Shown: piece by piece, positions 50,705 to 59,744 of the stretch
Position numbering within the stretch: position 1 is the first letter of the stretch
How the letters are laid out: each line of letters starts with the position of its first letter
Source: Leifsonia sp052114085
Lineage (GTDB): Bacteria; Actinomycetota; Actinomycetes; Actinomycetales; Microbacteriaceae
NCBI RefSeq assembly: GCF_052114085.1
Contig: NZ_JBFREB010000001.1
Location: 62,001 to 126,000 of the forward strand
Direction: 5' to 3'
DNA: 64,000 nucleotides
Position numbers and translations under genes: made by a program
Notes under the pieces: model-generated
The model's input: the letters and a program-made list of their open reading frames with translations, nothing else
What the model was told of the DNA's origin: nothing
Databases searched by the model: none

Positions 50705-51529
50705 ATGGCGAGCATCCCGCAGCTGACTCTCAACGACGGCAGCACCATCCCGCAGCTGGGCTTCGGGGTCTACAAGATCCCCGAAGCCGAAACGGCGGAT
50801 GCGGTGCTCGCGGCCCTGGACGCGGGCTACCGCCACATCGACACCGCCGCGTTCTACGCCAATGAGCGCGGCGTGGGGGAGGGCGTGCGGCGGAGCGGGC
50901 TGGAGCGGTCGGAGGTGTTCGTCACCAGCAAGGTGTGGTGGACGGACAACGGCTACGACTCGACACTCCGGTCATTCGATCGGAGCCTGCAGCAGCTGGG
51001 ATTCGACACCATCGACCTCTTCCTCATCCACTGGCCGGCGCCGAAGAGCGACCGCTACGTCGAGACGTGGCGCGCGTTGGAGCGCGTGCGGGACGAGGGG
51101 CGCGCGCGCTCCATCGGGGTGGCCAACTTCCACACGCACCACCTCGACCGGCTGGCGCGTGAGACGGAAACGGTGCCCGCGGTGAACCAGGTGGAGTTGC
51201 ACCCGTGGCTGCCGCAGGCGGAGGTGCGCTCGTACGACGAAGCGCACGGCATCGTCACCGAGGCGTGGTCCCCGCTCGCCCGGGGGCGCATCCTGAGCGA
51301 TCCGACACTCGCACGGCTCGCGGACAAGCACGGGGTGACTCCGGCACAGGTGGTCATCCGCTGGCAGCTGCAGCTCGGCAACGTGGTGATTCCGAAGTCG
51401 ACGTCGCCGGAGCGTATTCGTTTGAACCTCGACGTGTTCGGCTTCGAGCTCGACCCCGACGACCTTGCGGCGATCGCCGCGCTGGAGACGGGCGAGCGGA
51501 CGGGCAAGGACCCGGACGACCTCGGCTGA
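50705..51529 (+). CDS. Aldo/keto reductase (2,5-diketogluconate reductase type)
   Basis: The protein is 274 aa. The catalytic tetrad is visible: Asp in YRHIDTAAFY, Tyr in the same segment, Lys in FVTSKVWW and His in LFLIHWPAP. The cofactor region is VVIPKSTSPERIRLNLDVF. It reduces small aldehydes with NADPH. ATG 50705. Divergent from the PfpI-like gene, so both may respond to reactive carbonyl stress. Confidence 0.93.
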   Translation: MASIPQLTLNDGSTIPQLGFGVYKIPEAETADAVLAALDAGYRHIDTAAFYANERGVGEGVRRSGLERSEVFVTSKVWWTDNGYDSTLRSFDRSLQQLGFDTIDLFLIHWPAPKSDRYVETWRALERVRDEGRARSIGVANFHTHHLDRLARETETVPAVNQVELHPWLPQAEVRSYDEAHGIVTEAWSPLARGRILSDPTLARLADKHGVTPAQVVIRWQLQLGNVVIPKSTSPERIRLNLDVFGFELDPDDLAAIAALETGERTGKDPDDLG

Positions 51530-51534
51530 AGCTC

Positions 51535-51551
51535 ACCCCCTTCATGGGGGT
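51535..51551 (+). terminator. Short hairpin after the aldo/keto reductase
   Basis: ACCCCC and GGGGGT pair across a TTCAT loop, 5 bp after the stop. It is a short stem without U-run, so a weak call. Confidence 0.4.
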
Positions 51552-51620
51552 ATAGGTGGCCGTTCCATTCCCCGATAGCCTGACGCGGCTGTGCGAATAA
51601 CGAGGGGAACCGGAACGACG

Positions 51621-53369
51621 ATGAACAAGCGAGTCCGGAGACTATTCGCAGCGGCGGCGATCGCTGTGGCAGGTGCGCTGGGGGTGACGGTCCTCGGGGC
51701 CGCCCCGGCATCGGCGGTCATTGCCCCGATCGTCTCGGTCGGCGGGCTCGACACGATGACCGTCGAGTACGGCGAGTACCAGTACTCGACACCCTCCGCG
51801 CTCCCGGCGATCCACTTCACGGGGTGGGCGGGTGACCTCAACCATCCGAACCGCAACGGTCACTCGGGGGACGCCAACTGGCTCGAGAGCGCCTGGATCC
51901 AGGTGACCTGGCAACTGGCCGACGGTAGCAGCCCCTACGACGGAATCATTTACGGCCACGATCAATTCGCCGGCTACCGCCCCGACGTGCATGCCGCGTA
52001 TCCGTCGCTCGGCTCCAATCAGGGATTCGACTTCCAGGCGACGCCACCGGCGACAGGGCACATGATGGTCTGCCTCCACGTATTCGAGACCGATGCGTCG
52101 TTCTCGCTGGGCCCGTCGTTCGGGTGCCGAGCCGTGACCGTTCCCTCAGCGCCGCCGGCCTACCGCCCCACCATCAAGCCCGACTACACCGCCAGTCCCA
52201 CAGCGGGCACGACGCTGAACATCGCAGTCTCGGGACCCAGTGGCGGTCAAGACACGGTGGAGTGGTACCGCGGCGCGGCGAACAACCCGGACACCGCTGC
52301 CGGAGCGCGCATCGGGGGCGCCAACACGCTGTCTCTCCCGACCGATGTCGGCTACTCGAACCGCACGGTCTGGGCCATCATGACCACCAGGATGTCCGAT
52401 GGAACAGTCATCCGGATCAGCCTGAACGGCGTGACCCTCAGGTACCCGAACCCGATCCCCTCCGTGGATCAGGTGGCGGGTGACGACCGGTACTCCACGT
52501 CGGTCGCGACCTCCCAGCGGGCGTTCCCCAATCCGCCGGTCACCGTCCCGGTGGCCTACATCGCGTCGGGTGCAACGTTCCCGGACGCGCTCTCGGCCGG
52601 TGCGGCGGCCGCCCACCTCAAGGGAACGCTTCTGCTGACGCCTCCCACGACTCTGGACCCGCGCGTGGCTTCCGAGCTCGTGCGACTTCACCCCGCGACC
52701 ATCGTGGTGGCGGGCGGCCCGGCGACCGTGTCGGACGATGTCCTCGCGCAACTGAGCGCGCTCTCGTTCACGCACCAGGTGAAGCGCATCTCGGGTGCGG
52801 ACCGGTTCGAGGTCTCGCGCAACGTGATCGAGGATGCGTTCGGGCAGACGGTTCCCGCCCTGTACCTCGCCACGGGCAACAACTTCCCGGATGCGCTCAC
52901 GGCCGGTGCCGCCGGTGCGGTGATGGATCGGCCGGTGCTGCTCACGAACGGGTCGGCTCCCGCGATGGATGCGGCCACCCAGGACGCGCTGGCCCGCTGG
53001 GGAACCACGCAGGTCATGATCGTGGGCGGTCCCGCCAGCGTCACGAGCGGCGTGGCGAACGGCATCCCTGCCGCGGCGACCGTACAGAGGTCGGCGGGCG
53101 CCGATCGGTACGACGTTGCTGCAGCGCTGTCGACCACGCTTCCGGCGAGCGACCGGGTCTACCTGACCTCCGGGGCGGGGTTCGCGGACGCACTCACGAC
53201 GGCGGCGCTCGCCGGAGCGACGAAGGCGCCCCTTCTGCTCTCGACGGGAACGTGCGCGACGGTGAACACCATGACCACGCAGTTCCAGCGCAGGCCGGCA
53301 CTCGTCGTCGCCGTCGGCGGCTCCGCCTCGCAGGATCCGTACGCGTGGGAGTACCCGTGCGGCCGCTGA
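51621..53369 (+). CDS. Secreted protein with three CWB2 cell-wall-binding repeats
   Basis: The protein is 582 aa from the ATG at 51621. A signal peptide (KRVRRLFAAAAIAVAGALG) ends APASA. The N-terminal 200 residues are unassigned, followed by an Ig-like segment (YTASPTAGTTLNIAVSGPSG). Residues about 300-580 hold three CWB2 (PF04122) repeats, each with DRYSTSVATSQ-, DRFEVSRNVI- or DRYDVAAALS-type openings and a VAGGPATVS-like Gly motif. CWB2 binds cell-wall polymers. Likely a surface protein. Confidence 0.92.
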   Translation: MNKRVRRLFAAAAIAVAGALGVTVLGAAPASAVIAPIVSVGGLDTMTVEYGEYQYSTPSALPAIHFTGWAGDLNHPNRNGHSGDANWLESAWIQVTWQLADGSSPYDGIIYGHDQFAGYRPDVHAAYPSLGSNQGFDFQATPPATGHMMVCLHVFETDASFSLGPSFGCRAVTVPSAPPAYRPTIKPDYTASPTAGTTLNIAVSGPSGGQDTVEWYRGAANNPDTAAGARIGGANTLSLPTDVGYSNRTVWAIMTTRMSDGTVIRISLNGVTLRYPNPIPSVDQVAGDDRYSTSVATSQRAFPNPPVTVPVAYIASGATFPDALSAGAAAAHLKGTLLLTPPTTLDPRVASELVRLHPATIVVAGGPATVSDDVLAQLSALSFTHQVKRISGADRFEVSRNVIEDAFGQTVPALYLATGNNFPDALTAGAAGAVMDRPVLLTNGSAPAMDAATQDALARWGTTQVMIVGGPASVTSGVANGIPAAATVQRSAGADRYDVAAALSTTLPASDRVYLTSGAGFADALTTAALAGATKAPLLLSTGTCATVNTMTTQFQRRPALVVAVGGSASQDPYAWEYPCGR

Positions 53370-53376
53370 CCGGCTG

Positions 53377-54003
53377 CTAGCCGGCCGCCGCGACCCGCTC
53401 CACAGGCTGGCGGAGGATGGTGCGCAGCTTTTCCGGAGCCGTCCGGCGTGCGTCGCTGAGGTAGATCTCGTGGTGTCGGCCGGTCATCCGCAGGCCGGAT
53501 TGCGGGATGAACGTGTGGTGCAGCGCATCCAGCACCGGGGCCTCGTCGTCGAATGAGCCGACGTGGAGAGTCTGGACGCACAGACCCTCATCGAGCGTAT
53601 CGACGCGCAGAGCCTCAAGCAGCGGCGCTGCGCCCTTGCGTTGAACCGCCTCCCGCGACTCGGAGACGTGGTCGTCGGTGATCCACTCCGGCACCAGGTT
53701 CAGGACGGTCCAATTCCACTGCGATTTGTCGCGTGCGGTGGTGAACGCGTCCATGTCGTCCGCCCACCACAGCGCCTCGAGCGGCATGACCGTGTAGTCG
53801 CGGTCGAGCGTGAGCTTGCTGAGGAACTTCACCGCGTAGGCGACCGGGTAGATCGTCTGCACGGCATCCCGGTACCGCTCGGCAGTGTTCGGGTCGCCAT
53901 GACCGTCGATCATCAGATAGCGCAGCGGCGGAACGGTGAGGATGTCGAATCGGCCGCGCCGAGCGTCGTACGTTCCCAGCTCCTTCTTCAGGTCCGTCTT
54001 CAC
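53377..54003 (-). CDS. GyrI-like small-molecule-binding protein
   Basis: The protein is 208 aa from a GTG start. The GyrI-like fold shows FDILTVPPLRYLMIDGHGDP and TLHVGSFDDEAPVLDALHHT, typical of stand-alone GyrI-like/SOUL-related binders. A Trp-rich middle (MPLEALWWADD) fits an aromatic cage. It lies 7 nt after the oligopeptidase stop, on the same transcript. Confidence 0.88.
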   Translation of the reverse strand: MKTDLKKELGTYDARRGRFDILTVPPLRYLMIDGHGDPNTAERYRDAVQTIYPVAYAVKFLSKLTLDRDYTVMPLEALWWADDMDAFTTARDKSQWNWTVLNLVPEWITDDHVSESREAVQRKGAAPLLEALRVDTLDEGLCVQTLHVGSFDDEAPVLDALHHTFIPQSGLRMTGRHHEIYLSDARRTAPEKLRTILRQPVERVAAAG

Positions 54004-54010
54004 CGCCGCC

Positions 54011-56149
54011 TCACTCTCCCGAGGGATGCGCCCCCACCACATCGAGCAGCCACGCGAGCGCGAACGCCCGCTCCCGCCACGCAGCGTAGCGCCCCGAGAC
54101 TCCGCCGTGTCCGGCGGCCATCTCGATCTTGAGCAGTGCGTCGGCATCCACCTCGCGCAGCTTCGCCACCCACTTGGCCGGCTCGACGTACAGCACGCGC
54201 GTGTCGTTCAGGCTGGTGATCGCGAGGATGCGCGGGTAGCGGCTGTGGTGCACATTCTCCAGCGGAGAGTACGACTTCATGTAGTCGTAGACCTCCGGGT
54301 CGTGCAACGGGTCGCCCCACTCGTCCCACTCGATCACCGTGAGGGGAAGGGAGGGGTCCAGGATGCTGGTCAGCGGATCGACGAACGGCACCTCGGCCAG
54401 GATGCCCGCGAAATCGCGCGGGGCCAGGTTGGCGACCGCGCCCATCAGCAGGCCGCCGGCACTGCCGCCCTGCGCCGCCATCCGCGACGGTTCGGTCCAT
54501 CCGCGGTCGACGAGGTGGCGGGCTGCCGCGACGAAGTCGGTGAAGGTGTTCTTCTTGTGCAGCTTCTTGCCGTTCTCGTACCAGAGTCGGCCGAGCTCGC
54601 CGCCGCCGCGCACGTGCGCGATGGCGAAGACGACACCGCGGTCGAGCAGGCTGAGGCGCGGGATGCCGAACGACGGGTCCATGCTGGCCTCGTACGATCC
54701 GTACCCGTAGAGCACCAGCGGCGCCGGCTCGCCGGGCGTGACGAGGTCCGTGCGGTACACGAGAGAGATCGGGACCCGCGCCCCGTCCGGTGCGGTGGCC
54801 CACTCCCTGCGCTGCTCGAACAGCGACGGGTCGAACGCGCCGAGCACGGGCTGCTGCTTGCGCAGGGTCAGCTCGCGGGTGCGGACGTCGTAGTCGTACA
54901 CCGTCGACGGTGTGACGAAGCTGCCGTAGCCGAGGCGGAGGAACGGCTGCGTCCACTCCGGGTTGCCGCCCACACCGACGGTGAACAGCTGCTCGTCGAA
55001 GTGGAGCTCGTGCGGGGTGTCGTCGGCGGGGTCGTCGGCGTCCGGATCGGGGATGCACGCGACGGCGACGCGGGTCATCCCGTCGCGGCGGTACTCGACG
55101 CTGACGAAGTCGCGGAACGCATCCACTCCCTCCAGGCGCACGGCGGGGTCGTGGGGGAGCAGCACCCGGCGCGGACCTTGCGGGTCATCGGCCGAGACGC
55201 TGACCAGCTCGAAGTTGACGGCCTGGTCGTTGTGGACGATGAGGAGGCGGTCGTGGCCGCCGGCGATGGCGTGCTCGACGTCGTACTCGACGCCCTCCAC
55301 ACGCGGCCAGACGACGGTGAACTCGCCGGTCGGGTCGTCGGAGGGCAACAGCCAGGTCTCGCTGGTGATGTTGGACCCGGCCTCGATCACCAGGAACCGC
55401 CGGCTGCGGGTGAGGCCGACGCCGATCCAGTACCGCTCGTCGGGCTCGTGGAACACCTGTGCGTCGCTGACGTCGGGACCGTCGCCGACGCGGTGGCGCC
55501 AGACGGTGTCCGGCCGCCACGACTCGTCGACCGTCGTGTAGAAGATGAAGGCGCCGGTCTGGTCGAACAGTGCGCCGCCGGCGGTCCCGGCGATCTCGTC
55601 CGGGAAGGTCGCGCCGTCGTCGCTGAGCGAGCGGACCCGGATCGTGTACCGCTCGTCGCCTTCGGTGTCGACCGCCCACAGCAGCCGCGTGCCGTCGGCG
55701 CTGACATCGAAGCTGCCGAGCGCGTAGAACTCATGACCCTGGGCCTCGGCGTTGTCGTCGAGCAGGATCTGCTCGCCGGGCAGGCCGTTCCGCTGGGCCT
55801 CCTCGTCGAGCATCGGAGGCGCCCAGTCGTCTGCGGAGGCGATCGGCGCGCGGCAGTGGATGCCGTACTGCTCGCCTTCGACCGTCCGGGAGTAGTACCA
55901 CCAGTCGCCCTCGCGCACCGGGACGCTCATGTCGGTCTCGCGGGTGCGGGCCTTGATCTCGTCGAAGAGCTGCTCCCGCAGCACGGCAAGGTGCTCGGTG
56001 CGCGCGTTCGTGTACGCGTTCTCTTCGTGCAGGTGGGCGACGACGGTCGGATCGTCCTTCTCGCGCAGCCACTCGTAGTCGTCGACGTAGACGTCGCCGT
56101 GATGGATGCGTTCGACGGGCTTCTTCGGTGTGACCGGCGGGGTGAGCAT
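54011..56149 (-). CDS. ptrB: Oligopeptidase B (S9 prolyl-oligopeptidase family)
   Basis: The protein is 712 aa. Residues 1-400 form the beta-propeller and the C-terminal part the hydrolase. The serine is in GGSAGGLLMGAV, the aspartate in SLNDTRVLYVEPAKW and the histidine in AGHGGVSG. The DYEWLREKDDP opening and the WYENGKKLHKKNTF block are oligopeptidase B signatures. It cleaves peptides after Arg/Lys in the cytosol. Confidence 0.95.
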   Translation of the reverse strand: MLTPPVTPKKPVERIHHGDVYVDDYEWLREKDDPTVVAHLHEENAYTNARTEHLAVLREQLFDEIKARTRETDMSVPVREGDWWYYSRTVEGEQYGIHCRAPIASADDWAPPMLDEEAQRNGLPGEQILLDDNAEAQGHEFYALGSFDVSADGTRLLWAVDTEGDERYTIRVRSLSDDGATFPDEIAGTAGGALFDQTGAFIFYTTVDESWRPDTVWRHRVGDGPDVSDAQVFHEPDERYWIGVGLTRSRRFLVIEAGSNITSETWLLPSDDPTGEFTVVWPRVEGVEYDVEHAIAGGHDRLLIVHNDQAVNFELVSVSADDPQGPRRVLLPHDPAVRLEGVDAFRDFVSVEYRRDGMTRVAVACIPDPDADDPADDTPHELHFDEQLFTVGVGGNPEWTQPFLRLGYGSFVTPSTVYDYDVRTRELTLRKQQPVLGAFDPSLFEQRREWATAPDGARVPISLVYRTDLVTPGEPAPLVLYGYGSYEASMDPSFGIPRLSLLDRGVVFAIAHVRGGGELGRLWYENGKKLHKKNTFTDFVAAARHLVDRGWTEPSRMAAQGGSAGGLLMGAVANLAPRDFAGILAEVPFVDPLTSILDPSLPLTVIEWDEWGDPLHDPEVYDYMKSYSPLENVHHSRYPRILAITSLNDTRVLYVEPAKWVAKLREVDADALLKIEMAAGHGGVSGRYAAWRERAFALAWLLDVVGAHPSGE

Positions 56150-56187
56150 GAGCCCAGGCTATCGGGCGCCGCCCACCCCGTACCGGG

Positions 56188-57165
56188 TCAGGGACGCAGC
56201 AGGACCTTGCCGACGCGTCCCGGCTCACCGCTGGCGGCAACCGCGGCCGCGATGTCGTCCAGCGAGTGGATGCCGGCCACCGGCAGAGTCAGTGTGCCGT
56301 CCTGGAGGCGGGCGAACAGCTCCTGGAATAGACGGCCGCGCTGGTCGGCGGGCATCTCGCGACTGACGACGCTGCCCCAGAAACCCTTCACCGACGCCTG
56401 CTTGAAGATGATGTCCCCAGAGGCCAGCTCCAGCGTCGGCGACGCCATGGCGCCGAAGACGACCAGGGTGCCGTTCACGGCAAGGGCGGAGAGCACATCT
56501 CCCGCGGCCGAGCCGCCCACGGAGTCGACGCCCACGCTGATGGGTGCCCCGCCGGTCAGCTCGGTCAGCCGGTCGCGCCAGTCGTCGGAGTCGGTCGCGA
56601 TGATGTTGCCGATGCCCTGGCCGCGGAGCTCCTCCACACCGGCCGCGCGGCGGACCAGACCGACCACGTTGAGGCCGCGGGCAGCGCCCAGCTGCGCGAC
56701 CATCCGGCCGACGGCACCATTGGCGGCGTTCTGGATCAGCCAGTCGCCCTCCCGCAGGCCGAGTGAATCGATCAGGCTGATCGCGCTGAACGGCATCGCC
56801 ACCAGCTGCGCGGCCGACTCGTCGGGCAGCGCCTCCGGCACGGGGATGAGACCGGCCGCGCCGGTGACGAAGTACTCCGCCCACACGCCGAACGTTCCGC
56901 CGGTGACCACCCGCTGGCCGACGGTGAGTTGGTCGACGCCGTCGCCGAGGGCATCCACGACGCCCAGTGCTTCGGTGCCCGCCTGGGCGGGAAGCTCGGG
57001 CTTGAAGCCGTAGGTGCCGCGCACCGTCCACAGGTCGTGGTTGTGGATGGGCGAGAGCAGCATCCGGACGCGGACCTCGCCGGGGCCGGGCTCGGGGACC
57101 GGGCGCTCTTCGACGGAGAGGACCTCGGCCGGGTCACCGAATGTGTTGTGGATCAGGGTCTTCAT
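56188..57165 (-). CDS. NADPH:quinone reductase-like MDR enzyme
   Basis: The protein is 325 aa. It has the GroES-like domain, then the cofactor segment NAANGAVGRMVAQLGA in the mid-protein. Zinc cysteines are absent, as in quinone/2-haloacrylate reductases. It follows ohr by 3 nt in an ohrR-ohr-qor operon and probably detoxifies enones or quinones made by organic peroxides. Confidence 0.92.
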   Translation of the reverse strand: MKTLIHNTFGDPAEVLSVEERPVPEPGPGEVRVRMLLSPIHNHDLWTVRGTYGFKPELPAQAGTEALGVVDALGDGVDQLTVGQRVVTGGTFGVWAEYFVTGAAGLIPVPEALPDESAAQLVAMPFSAISLIDSLGLREGDWLIQNAANGAVGRMVAQLGAARGLNVVGLVRRAAGVEELRGQGIGNIIATDSDDWRDRLTELTGGAPISVGVDSVGGSAAGDVLSALAVNGTLVVFGAMASPTLELASGDIIFKQASVKGFWGSVVSREMPADQRGRLFQELFARLQDGTLTLPVAGIHSLDDIAAAVAASGEPGRVGKVLLRP

Positions 57166-57168
57166 CGC

Positions 57169-57591
57169 TCAGTCCTCCGAGACGGTGATCGTGACGTCGA
57201 TGTTGCCGCGCGTCGCATTCGAGTACGGGCACACGTGGTGCGCCGCGTCTGCCAGAGCCTGGGCCTGCTCCTTCTCGAGCCCGGGCAGGACGACCTCGAG
57301 CAGCACCGACAGCTGGTAGCCGCCGTCGCCGTTCGGGCCGATTTGCACGCGGCCGCCGACGGACGAGTCGTCGACCTTCATCTTCTGGCTGCGAGCCACC
57401 GCCTGCAGTGCGGAGTGGAAGCACGCCGCATACCCGGCCGCGAACAGCTGCTCGGGGTTCGTTCCGGCGCCGGAACCGCCCATCTCTTTCGGGACGGCCA
57501 GGTCGAGCGCGAAGGTCCCGTCGCTCGTGGCGACGCGGCCGTCGCGGCCCGCTCCGGTGGAGAGCGCTTCTGCGGTGTAGAGGACGTTCAT
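57169..57591 (-). CDS. ohr: Organic hydroperoxide resistance protein (OsmC/Ohr)
   Basis: The protein is 140 aa. The reactive cysteines are both present in the family places: FAAGYAACFHSAL and HHVCPYSNATRG. It opens MNVLYTAEALSTGAGRDGR, a typical Ohr start. It reduces organic hydroperoxides with lipoylated or thiol partners. Downstream of ohrR, 16 nt apart. Confidence 0.96.
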   Translation of the reverse strand: MNVLYTAEALSTGAGRDGRVATSDGTFALDLAVPKEMGGSGAGTNPEQLFAAGYAACFHSALQAVARSQKMKVDDSSVGGRVQIGPNGDGGYQLSVLLEVVLPGLEKEQAQALADAAHHVCPYSNATRGNIDVTITVSED

Positions 57592-57607
57592 CAGTGCCTT
57601 TCGGTGT

Positions 57608-58075
57608 TCAGTTCTTGTGCGTGTTCAGTTCTGCGGGGCGGGACTGCTGCGCCGCGGCGTGCATGGTCTCCGTCAGCCGGTGGAGGGTGTCGATGAGTTC
57701 TGTCGCCGCCCGCTCATCCGGCAGGCCGGTGCCCGCGGCGATCCGGCCCGGGATGTGCGCCAGCTGCGGGCGCAACTCCTGGCCGCGCTCGCCGATGGCG
57801 ACGGTCACGACGCGCTCGTCGCCCGAGCGGCGCTCACGCCGCACCAGGCCGGACTGCTCCATGCGACGGAGCAGCGGGGACAGCGTCCCCGAGTCGAGCT
57901 GCAGGTGATCGCCGAGCGACCCGACGGTCTGCTCGCCCTCGACCCAGAGCGTGATGAGCACCAGGTACTGCGGGTAGGTCAGGTCCCACGGCTCGAGGAG
58001 CGTGCGGTAGGCCTGGGTCGTCGCGCGGGTGGCGGCATACAGGGAGAAGCACACCATCTCATCGGTTACCGGCAT
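57608..58075 (-). CDS. ohrR: OhrR-type MarR-family peroxide sensor
   Basis: The protein is 155 aa from the ATG at 58075. The sensing cysteine is in the conserved N-terminal EMVCFSLYAA, like Cys15 of OhrR. The wing and recognition helix appear in VGSLGDHLQLDSGTLSPLLR and RRERRSGDERVV. Oxidation of this Cys releases DNA. The OhrR box at 58091-58105 is 15 bp upstream, so it autorepresses the ohrR-ohr-qor operon. Confidence 0.95.
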   Translation of the reverse strand: MPVTDEMVCFSLYAATRATTQAYRTLLEPWDLTYPQYLVLITLWVEGEQTVGSLGDHLQLDSGTLSPLLRRMEQSGLVRRERRSGDERVVTVAIGERGQELRPQLAHIPGRIAAGTGLPDERAATELIDTLHRLTETMHAAAQQSRPAELNTHKN

Positions 58076-58090
58076 AGCGCCAGCCTTGCA

Positions 58091-58105
58091 CACAATTCAA
58101 TTGTG
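58091..58105 (-). promoter_or_regulatory. OhrR operator
   Basis: CACAATT-C-AATTGTG is a perfect palindrome, extended by near-symmetric flanks over 58086-58110. It matches the AATT-rich OhrR box type and overlaps a TTGTGC-N17-AAGGCT leftward promoter candidate. Confidence 0.8.
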
Positions 58106-58125
58106 CACAACTTAATGCCGCCGCC

Positions 58126-59622
58126 TTATGAGGATCCCCGGAGCAATGCTGCAAGGCGAGCGAGCGCCGTGCGGACGCGGGCCAAGTCGACTGGGGCGGC
58201 CAGAGACTTTCGTGCCTCGCCGATGGCGGAACGGAGGCTGCCGGCGTCGTGGTCCCCCGGGCTTGCGCGCCGCTGCGCGAGATGGACGTCGAGCGCAGCG
58301 GGAAGTGCGCGGGCGACGTCGATGCAATCGATGGGGAGGACAGGTGCGCTGCGCCGGATGAGGCGGGTGGCCCGATGCGCGGGGGCGAGCTGCTCGACCC
58401 GCTCGACCGAGGCACGGAAGGCCGCGACGCGCGCGCGGCGCTCGGTCGGGTCCCCATCAGCCCGGACAGCCGATCCCAGGCTGATCAGCATCTCGGAGAG
58501 TCGTCGCCTCAGCACGTCGACGCTTCGAACGGGCAGCACGAACCAGCTCGCCGCGACTCCGAGCCCGGCGCCCACGACGATCGCCAGCATCCGCAGGGCG
58601 AGCATCCCTGCCTCCCCGGTCAGGGTCGCTGTACCCGTCAGCTGCTGGAGCAGCGTCAGGACGAGGGTGACGGCGAGCGCCCAGAACGCGTAGCTGTAAA
58701 CACGCAGCCAGTTTCCCGCGAACAGCGCAACGAAGATGAGCACGACGGCTCCGAAACCGGAGGCCTGCGGGGCCAGGGCCGTGACCGCGACGGCGAGAAC
58801 AGTCCCCCCGAGCGCGCCCAGGATGCGGAGCCCGCTCTTGTGCACCACATCCGCACGCCCGCGATTGCCGGAGCAGACCAGGAAGGCGGTCAGGACGACC
58901 CACATCGCGTGCTCCGGGAAGGCAGCCCAGCCGATCACGAAAGCCGCCGTGAGCGCGGCGGCCATCTGGACGGCCATTCGCGTGCTCGCAGGCAGTCGTC
59001 GGCGGGCATCGTCCCTGCGGTCGCCGGCGGTGGATCGCCCGGCCGGGATGGCCGTCGCTGGAGTTGCGGCCGGCCCCGGCTCGGGATGGCGGCGAGCCAG
59101 TCGGGTCACCTCGCGGGCCAACGCCACCCACAGGATCGCGACGATTCCAGAACACAGAACCAGTAGCGCCGTCAGCCACGGCGGCACGCCGGGCGCCGGC
59201 ACGACAGGAGCGACAAGCACGGCAGTGAACGGCAGCGCCACGAGCGCTCCCAGGCGCGAAGCGCGGTCGCCGAACCTGCGCAGCCAGATCGGGAGGCTCA
59301 TCCCTGCCACGAACAGCGCCGCACCGAGCGGCGGCACGGCCACCAACAGCCAGCCCACCAGACCGGCAACAAGTCCGATCAGTGGGAGAGCGAGCGCGGA
59401 TCGGGCGAACTCCGCGCGCGAGCCGAACGTCCGTCGGCCGAGGCTCAGCGCGACCACCGTCGTGAGGACGGCGGCGCTCGTGATGCTCGCGTTCGCGCCA
59501 CCGATGACGAGGGTGCCCAGCCACCAGACGGTCGCGCAGGCACCGGCCGCTGCGGCGGTCGTGACGAGCGCCGCTACGCCATCACTGAGGAGAGCGCTGG
59601 GCCGCCGGTTGGTCACCGGCAC
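58126..59622 (-). CDS. FUSC-family (aromatic acid exporter/fusaric acid resistance-like) membrane protein
   Basis: The protein is 498 aa with about ten membrane helices in two bundles (residues 10-160 and 220-370). The FUSC signature region includes FPEHAMWVVLTAFLVCSGNR, RGRADVVHKSGLRILGALGG and a cytoplasmic tail. Members export aromatic acids or amphipathic compounds. The gene follows a large hairpin and runs toward ohrR. Confidence 0.9.
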   Translation of the reverse strand: MPVTNRRPSALLSDGVAALVTTAAAAGACATVWWLGTLVIGGANASITSAAVLTTVVALSLGRRTFGSRAEFARSALALPLIGLVAGLVGWLLVAVPPLGAALFVAGMSLPIWLRRFGDRASRLGALVALPFTAVLVAPVVPAPGVPPWLTALLVLCSGIVAILWVALAREVTRLARRHPEPGPAATPATAIPAGRSTAGDRRDDARRRLPASTRMAVQMAAALTAAFVIGWAAFPEHAMWVVLTAFLVCSGNRGRADVVHKSGLRILGALGGTVLAVAVTALAPQASGFGAVVLIFVALFAGNWLRVYSYAFWALAVTLVLTLLQQLTGTATLTGEAGMLALRMLAIVVGAGLGVAASWFVLPVRSVDVLRRRLSEMLISLGSAVRADGDPTERRARVAAFRASVERVEQLAPAHRATRLIRRSAPVLPIDCIDVARALPAALDVHLAQRRASPGDHDAGSLRSAIGEARKSLAAPVDLARVRTALARLAALLRGSS

Positions 59623-59662
59623 ATCCTCTCACCGGAACCCCTGCCCAGCGACGGAGTGCAAA

Positions 59663-59719
59663 CGAGTGGTCGCAACACGCCGTTATCGCGCCGTCGTAAC
59701 GGCGTGTTGCGACCACTCG
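59663..59719. repeat. Long perfect hairpin repeat, copy 2
   Basis: Perfect 23-nt arms (59663-59685 and 59697-59719) enclose an 11-nt loop. The arms include CGCAACACGCCGT, shared with copy 1 at 25685-25736. Like copy 1, it lies after a leftward operon and before the next leftward gene. It may terminate the ROK-kinase operon or be a mobile palindromic repeat. Confidence 0.87.
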
Positions 59720-59744
59720 ATAGTGCGGGAGGCGGAGGCGAGCG

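Noticed and set aside
53936..57013. A 1025-codon plus-strand open frame
   Set aside because: It is opposite oligopeptidase B and the quinone reductase, both of which have intact catalytic motifs.
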